A DNA stretch of 44,317 nucleotides from UPXZ01 sp964541615 (GTDB taxonomy: Bacteria; Bacteroidota; Bacteroidia; Bacteroidales; Paludibacteraceae). The translations under genes were made by a program, and so were the position numbers. Numbering within the stretch: position 1 is the stretch's first letter; every line of letters starts with the position of its first letter. Below the pieces are notes generated by a model, which ran no database searches, was not told the DNA's origin, and saw only the letters and a list, made by a program, of their open reading frames with translations. The stretch spans positions 1 to 44,317 of the forward strand of contig CAZIRA010000008.1 of assembly GCA_964541615.1 (NCBI GenBank), given 5' to 3'. Positions 41,625 to 44,317 of the stretch are shown piece by piece.

Positions 41625-43733
41625 TTAAGGCATTTTTTGCAAACCTTCCCATTTCACTTTCCATTTTCCATCTTTCGGGAAGCCAGGGTTTTTTCCTTCG
41701 CTTCCATCCCAGCCGGCACACATCATGGCCACTGCAGTCAGCAGACCTCCATTTCCGGGCAAATATACACGAAGTCTGCCATCCTGGTAATTATGTCCGT
41801 TGACGAGGTAAGTATTGGTTCTTTTCTCCATCAGAAGTGCACCAACGGCTTTTTCAGGTTCTCCAAGGCGAGCAGCACTCATGGCTGTCATCGGATAATC
41901 CCAGCCCCATGTTTTTCCCCAGTTCCAATTGTCCCAAATCCAATTCAGCGTGTTGTGCATGTAGTCTTTTCTAATCAATTTATTAATCGGCAGAATTCCT
42001 ACAGCACCCAGTACGGCTGGATGATCCGATGTGAATCGAATGTCTTTGTACGTATCTACCGCATCTTCGGAAGCCAAATAAAGTCCGTCAGAATTGTAGG
42101 TAAGAGGCGATAGCTTGTCAATCATTTCGTCCCATTGCAGATTTCTTTTTTGGCCGGAGCGCTCTCTCCATTCCTGAGCCACCGACATAGCATAATGCCA
42201 GTAAGACAATTCAAAAGGTGGATTTATCGTTTCTGAAGCACGAAGGGTTTCTTGCGCCGGAATGGTTCCTTTCAAAATAAAGCGTCCTTCCAGTTCATCA
42301 TATGTAGCAAATGAGTACATGAATTTGGCTGTTTCTTCTACAAGGTGTGCGTATTTATCCAGCGTTTCTTGTGTAGGATTACTGCGGTAAATTAATTCAG
42401 CCATATAGATAAAATGAGGTTGTTGCCAGATCAGAAAACTTCCAACTTTGGAAGGTGCTTCCATGGCTGAAGGATCGGTCATTTTCATCCAGCGAACTCC
42501 ATCGAATTTCTGTCTTTGAGCAATTTTTTTTGCATTCGGTTCGGCAATATTGTACCATCCAAGCGTTCTCTCCAGCATCTCTGGTCTATTCCAAAGTGCA
42601 AACTGAACCTGATGCCACCAGATCATTTCTAAATGGAATTTGCCGTACCATGAGTTGTAGGTCAGACCGGTTTCCTGTGGAGGAGTAGATCCTGAACATT
42701 GAATAGCAAGGAGATACTGGCTCAAAACCACTCTTCTTTCCAATTCTTTAGCACGTTCATCAGTACATTCTGAAAAGTCAACTGCAGCTCCTTTTGTCCA
42801 GAAGTCATTCCAGAATTTTCCGGCATCAGCCAAAGTCTGAATTGTGGAAATATTTTTTGTATCGGGCAGTTCTGCCGAAAAACGGCTTGTGAAATTGATT
42901 TCATTCTCGTCTGATTGAAGCACGAAATAATTTTTGTATTTCTCGGTCAATTTTGCTTTGTTTTCCCATTCTACATTGACATAATAAACCGTAGTGTCTA
43001 ATTGACGTTTGATAAGAGCCGAATTTTCCGTTTGCTGTATAATGGTTGAACTATGCTTGTCGATAGCATTCCAGTCGGAAGCATCGTCTGTATGATTGCC
43101 GGTAGGATAGGGGAATCGAAATTTTATTGCAGGTTTTACTCCTTCAGTTTTTACTCTTACAGCAATCATATCCTTATTTGGATGCGCCGAAGTTTCTACC
43201 TGATAGGTAGTGTTATTTACTTCAAATTTGCTGGAAATCTTGCCATTCCACATATCCAGCGTCTGATCTGGATTCTTAATGTCTGACAAAGATGCATCAT
43301 TGAGTTCCAATCCGACTGAACCTAAATGGAGACGATGCGGATTCACTCTGAAATAATTGGCTGCTTCCTGCTGTCTTCCTTTTTCGTTGTATTGTACTGC
43401 GTAAAGCTCTGTTTTTCCTCTACCGAAATCATATTCCCTGAGAGTCTCTTCGTGCTTGTATCCGTTTACATTTGTGAAACTGTGCCATCCCCACTGACTC
43501 TGAGTGCCCAGAGGCATGCCTTTGCTGTATTCAACGGGAAATGTCTGCATACCGGTAATATCCACGGTATAAGCGAATTCGCCATTTCCAACGGAAAGTG
43601 AACCGAGTGTGTCAACTGCCGTCAGTTTTGGGTTGTTTCGGTTGACCAGATCATTTCGGTCGATTGCCGTTTGGTGTCCTGCACCGCAAGATAGGAATGT
43701 AATTAGAACCAATAGATAGATTGATGCTTTCAT
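41625..43733 (-). CDS. Six-hairpin glycosidase-like lipoprotein
   Basis: The product is 702 residues. The N-terminus MKASIYLLVLITFLSC looks like a lipoprotein signal with C16 as the anchored cysteine. A beta-sandwich (~30-310) precedes a helical barrel (~320-680) with ERRVVLSQYLLAIQ, WYGKFHLEMIWWHQVQFALW, WQQPHFIYMAELIYR, PPFELSYWHYAMSVAQEWRE and WIWDNWNWGKTWGWDYPM. This layout is that of clan GH-L type enzymes such as GH65 and GH95, but the sequence does not match a characterised family I can name. Catalytic acids may be the Glu in KFHLEMIW and the Glu in PPFELSYW; this is inference. It lies 13 bases after the PL1 remnant and 96 bases before the DUF4450-like gene. Confidence 0.75.
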   Translation of the reverse strand: MKASIYLLVLITFLSCGAGHQTAIDRNDLVNRNNPKLTAVDTLGSLSVGNGEFAYTVDITGMQTFPVEYSKGMPLGTQSQWGWHSFTNVNGYKHEETLREYDFGRGKTELYAVQYNEKGRQQEAANYFRVNPHRLHLGSVGLELNDASLSDIKNPDQTLDMWNGKISSKFEVNNTTYQVETSAHPNKDMIAVRVKTEGVKPAIKFRFPYPTGNHTDDASDWNAIDKHSSTIIQQTENSALIKRQLDTTVYYVNVEWENKAKLTEKYKNYFVLQSDENEINFTSRFSAELPDTKNISTIQTLADAGKFWNDFWTKGAAVDFSECTDERAKELERRVVLSQYLLAIQCSGSTPPQETGLTYNSWYGKFHLEMIWWHQVQFALWNRPEMLERTLGWYNIAEPNAKKIAQRQKFDGVRWMKMTDPSAMEAPSKVGSFLIWQQPHFIYMAELIYRSNPTQETLDKYAHLVEETAKFMYSFATYDELEGRFILKGTIPAQETLRASETINPPFELSYWHYAMSVAQEWRERSGQKRNLQWDEMIDKLSPLTYNSDGLYLASEDAVDTYKDIRFTSDHPAVLGAVGILPINKLIRKDYMHNTLNWIWDNWNWGKTWGWDYPMTAMSAARLGEPEKAVGALLMEKRTNTYLVNGHNYQDGRLRVYLPGNGGLLTAVAMMCAGWDGSEGKNPGFPKDGKWKVKWEGLQKMP

Positions 43734-43746
43734 GATGGAAATATTT

Positions 43747-44286
43747 TTATTTTAAGAGTGAATTCAGATAAACTTCGATGTTTGTGTATTCAGTGTTAAG
43801 ATTATGTTTACTATTGTCTTGTGGATCGTTAGGATTTAAACCATTCTTCCTTTCCCAACTATCAGGAATGCCGTCATTGTCAGAATCGACGGGTGATTTT
43901 TTGCTTTTCAAAACCGGCCATCCACCAACTTCATCTGGATGATCAATCAGCCCTTTTCTACCTGCAGTAGTTTTTCCGGATTTGACGTGTTTAAGAGTTT
44001 TTTTGTCGTAGGAATCTCTTTTGAAATTGCATCCAACATTTTTGAGAACGGATAAGCAGGCGTTTTGTACTGTCTCTTCTTTGATTGGATCGAAGTGAAA
44101 TGGTGTGTCAACAAGAGAATTTCTGAAATTTTTACCTCCAACTCCCAACCAATTATCCTCGTTGAGAGGTTGGTTTCCTTCCATTACATTTCCTTCCAAA
44201 AAATATCGTCCCGTGCCATCATCGGCTACATCCAGGAATCGTTGCATGGTTGACGCTGGACCAGGTTTGAAATAATTTTTAATCAT
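43747..44286 (-). pseudogene. C-terminal fragment of a PL1-type pectate lyase
   Basis: The 179 residues from the ATG at 44286 match only the end of Bacteroidota PL1 pectate lyases: NYFKPGPAS, RYFLEGNVMEGN, DNWLGVGG, and a tail with DSDNDGIPDSWERKNGLNPND, a calcium-binding EF-like/thrombospondin type 3-like motif. The signal peptide and most of the beta-helix are missing. Reading upstream in frame, nine more codons are open and then a TAG lies at 44314-44316, three bases from the window edge. It is therefore a remnant, a frameshifted gene or a sequence error at a contig end. An intact enzyme would cut homogalacturonan. Confidence 0.65.
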
Positions 44287-44317
44287 GGGGAATTCTAAAA
44301 ACTCGTTATTTTTCTAA

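Overview
The window reads as a Bacteroidota genome, most likely a Bacteroidales-type member that carries a type IX secretion system (T9SS). Grounds: A-rich leaders without Shine-Dalgarno sequences, TAnnTTTG-like -7 boxes, two proteins ending in T9SS type A sorting domains, and a dense run of secreted carbohydrate-active enzymes of families typical of this phylum. No rRNA, tRNA, CRISPR array, insertion sequence or phage gene was seen. The sequence contains one 100-N scaffold gap.

Layout. (1) 1-5771, plus strand: a putative three-gene surface unit: a small exported protein, a 1404-residue T9SS-secreted adhesin-like protein, and a small protein with a PVGEG-hydrophobic-basic tail. A strong terminator follows. 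(2) 6129-32234, plus strand: twelve consecutive exported enzymes: PL11, GH35, GH16-GH43 fusion, GH43, GH28, GH27, CE4-type deacetylase, PL11 fused to autotransporter-type beta repeats and a T9SS tail, GH2, GH106, GH42, and a CE12-GH43 fusion. (3) A 17-bp-stem convergent terminator at 32249-32295. (4) 32317-44286, minus strand: GH28, PL11, GH105, a beta-propeller glycosidase interrupted by the gap, an 1117-residue DUF4450-like protein, a six-hairpin glycosidase-like lipoprotein, and the C-terminal remnant of a PL1 pectate lyase.

Together the enzymes fit degradation of pectin hairy regions: rhamnogalacturonan I with galactan, arabinan and arabinogalactan side chains. CE12 would remove acetyl groups; PL11 enzymes would cut the backbone; GH105 would remove the unsaturated uronate; GH28 and GH106 would take GalA and rhamnose from chain ends; GH35, GH42, GH2, GH27, GH16 and the GH43 proteins would strip side chains. 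No SusC/SusD pair, transporter or regulator lies in the window, so this is an enzyme-only stretch of a possibly larger locus.

The most unusual signals are: a ~93-bp structured leader duplicated in front of the GH16-GH43 and GH42 genes; a lyase joined to autotransporter-associated repeats but exported by a T9SS tail; the three-gene surface unit; two or three large enzymes I cannot place in a characterised family; and an N gap that appears artificial because its two flanks are the same 54 bases.
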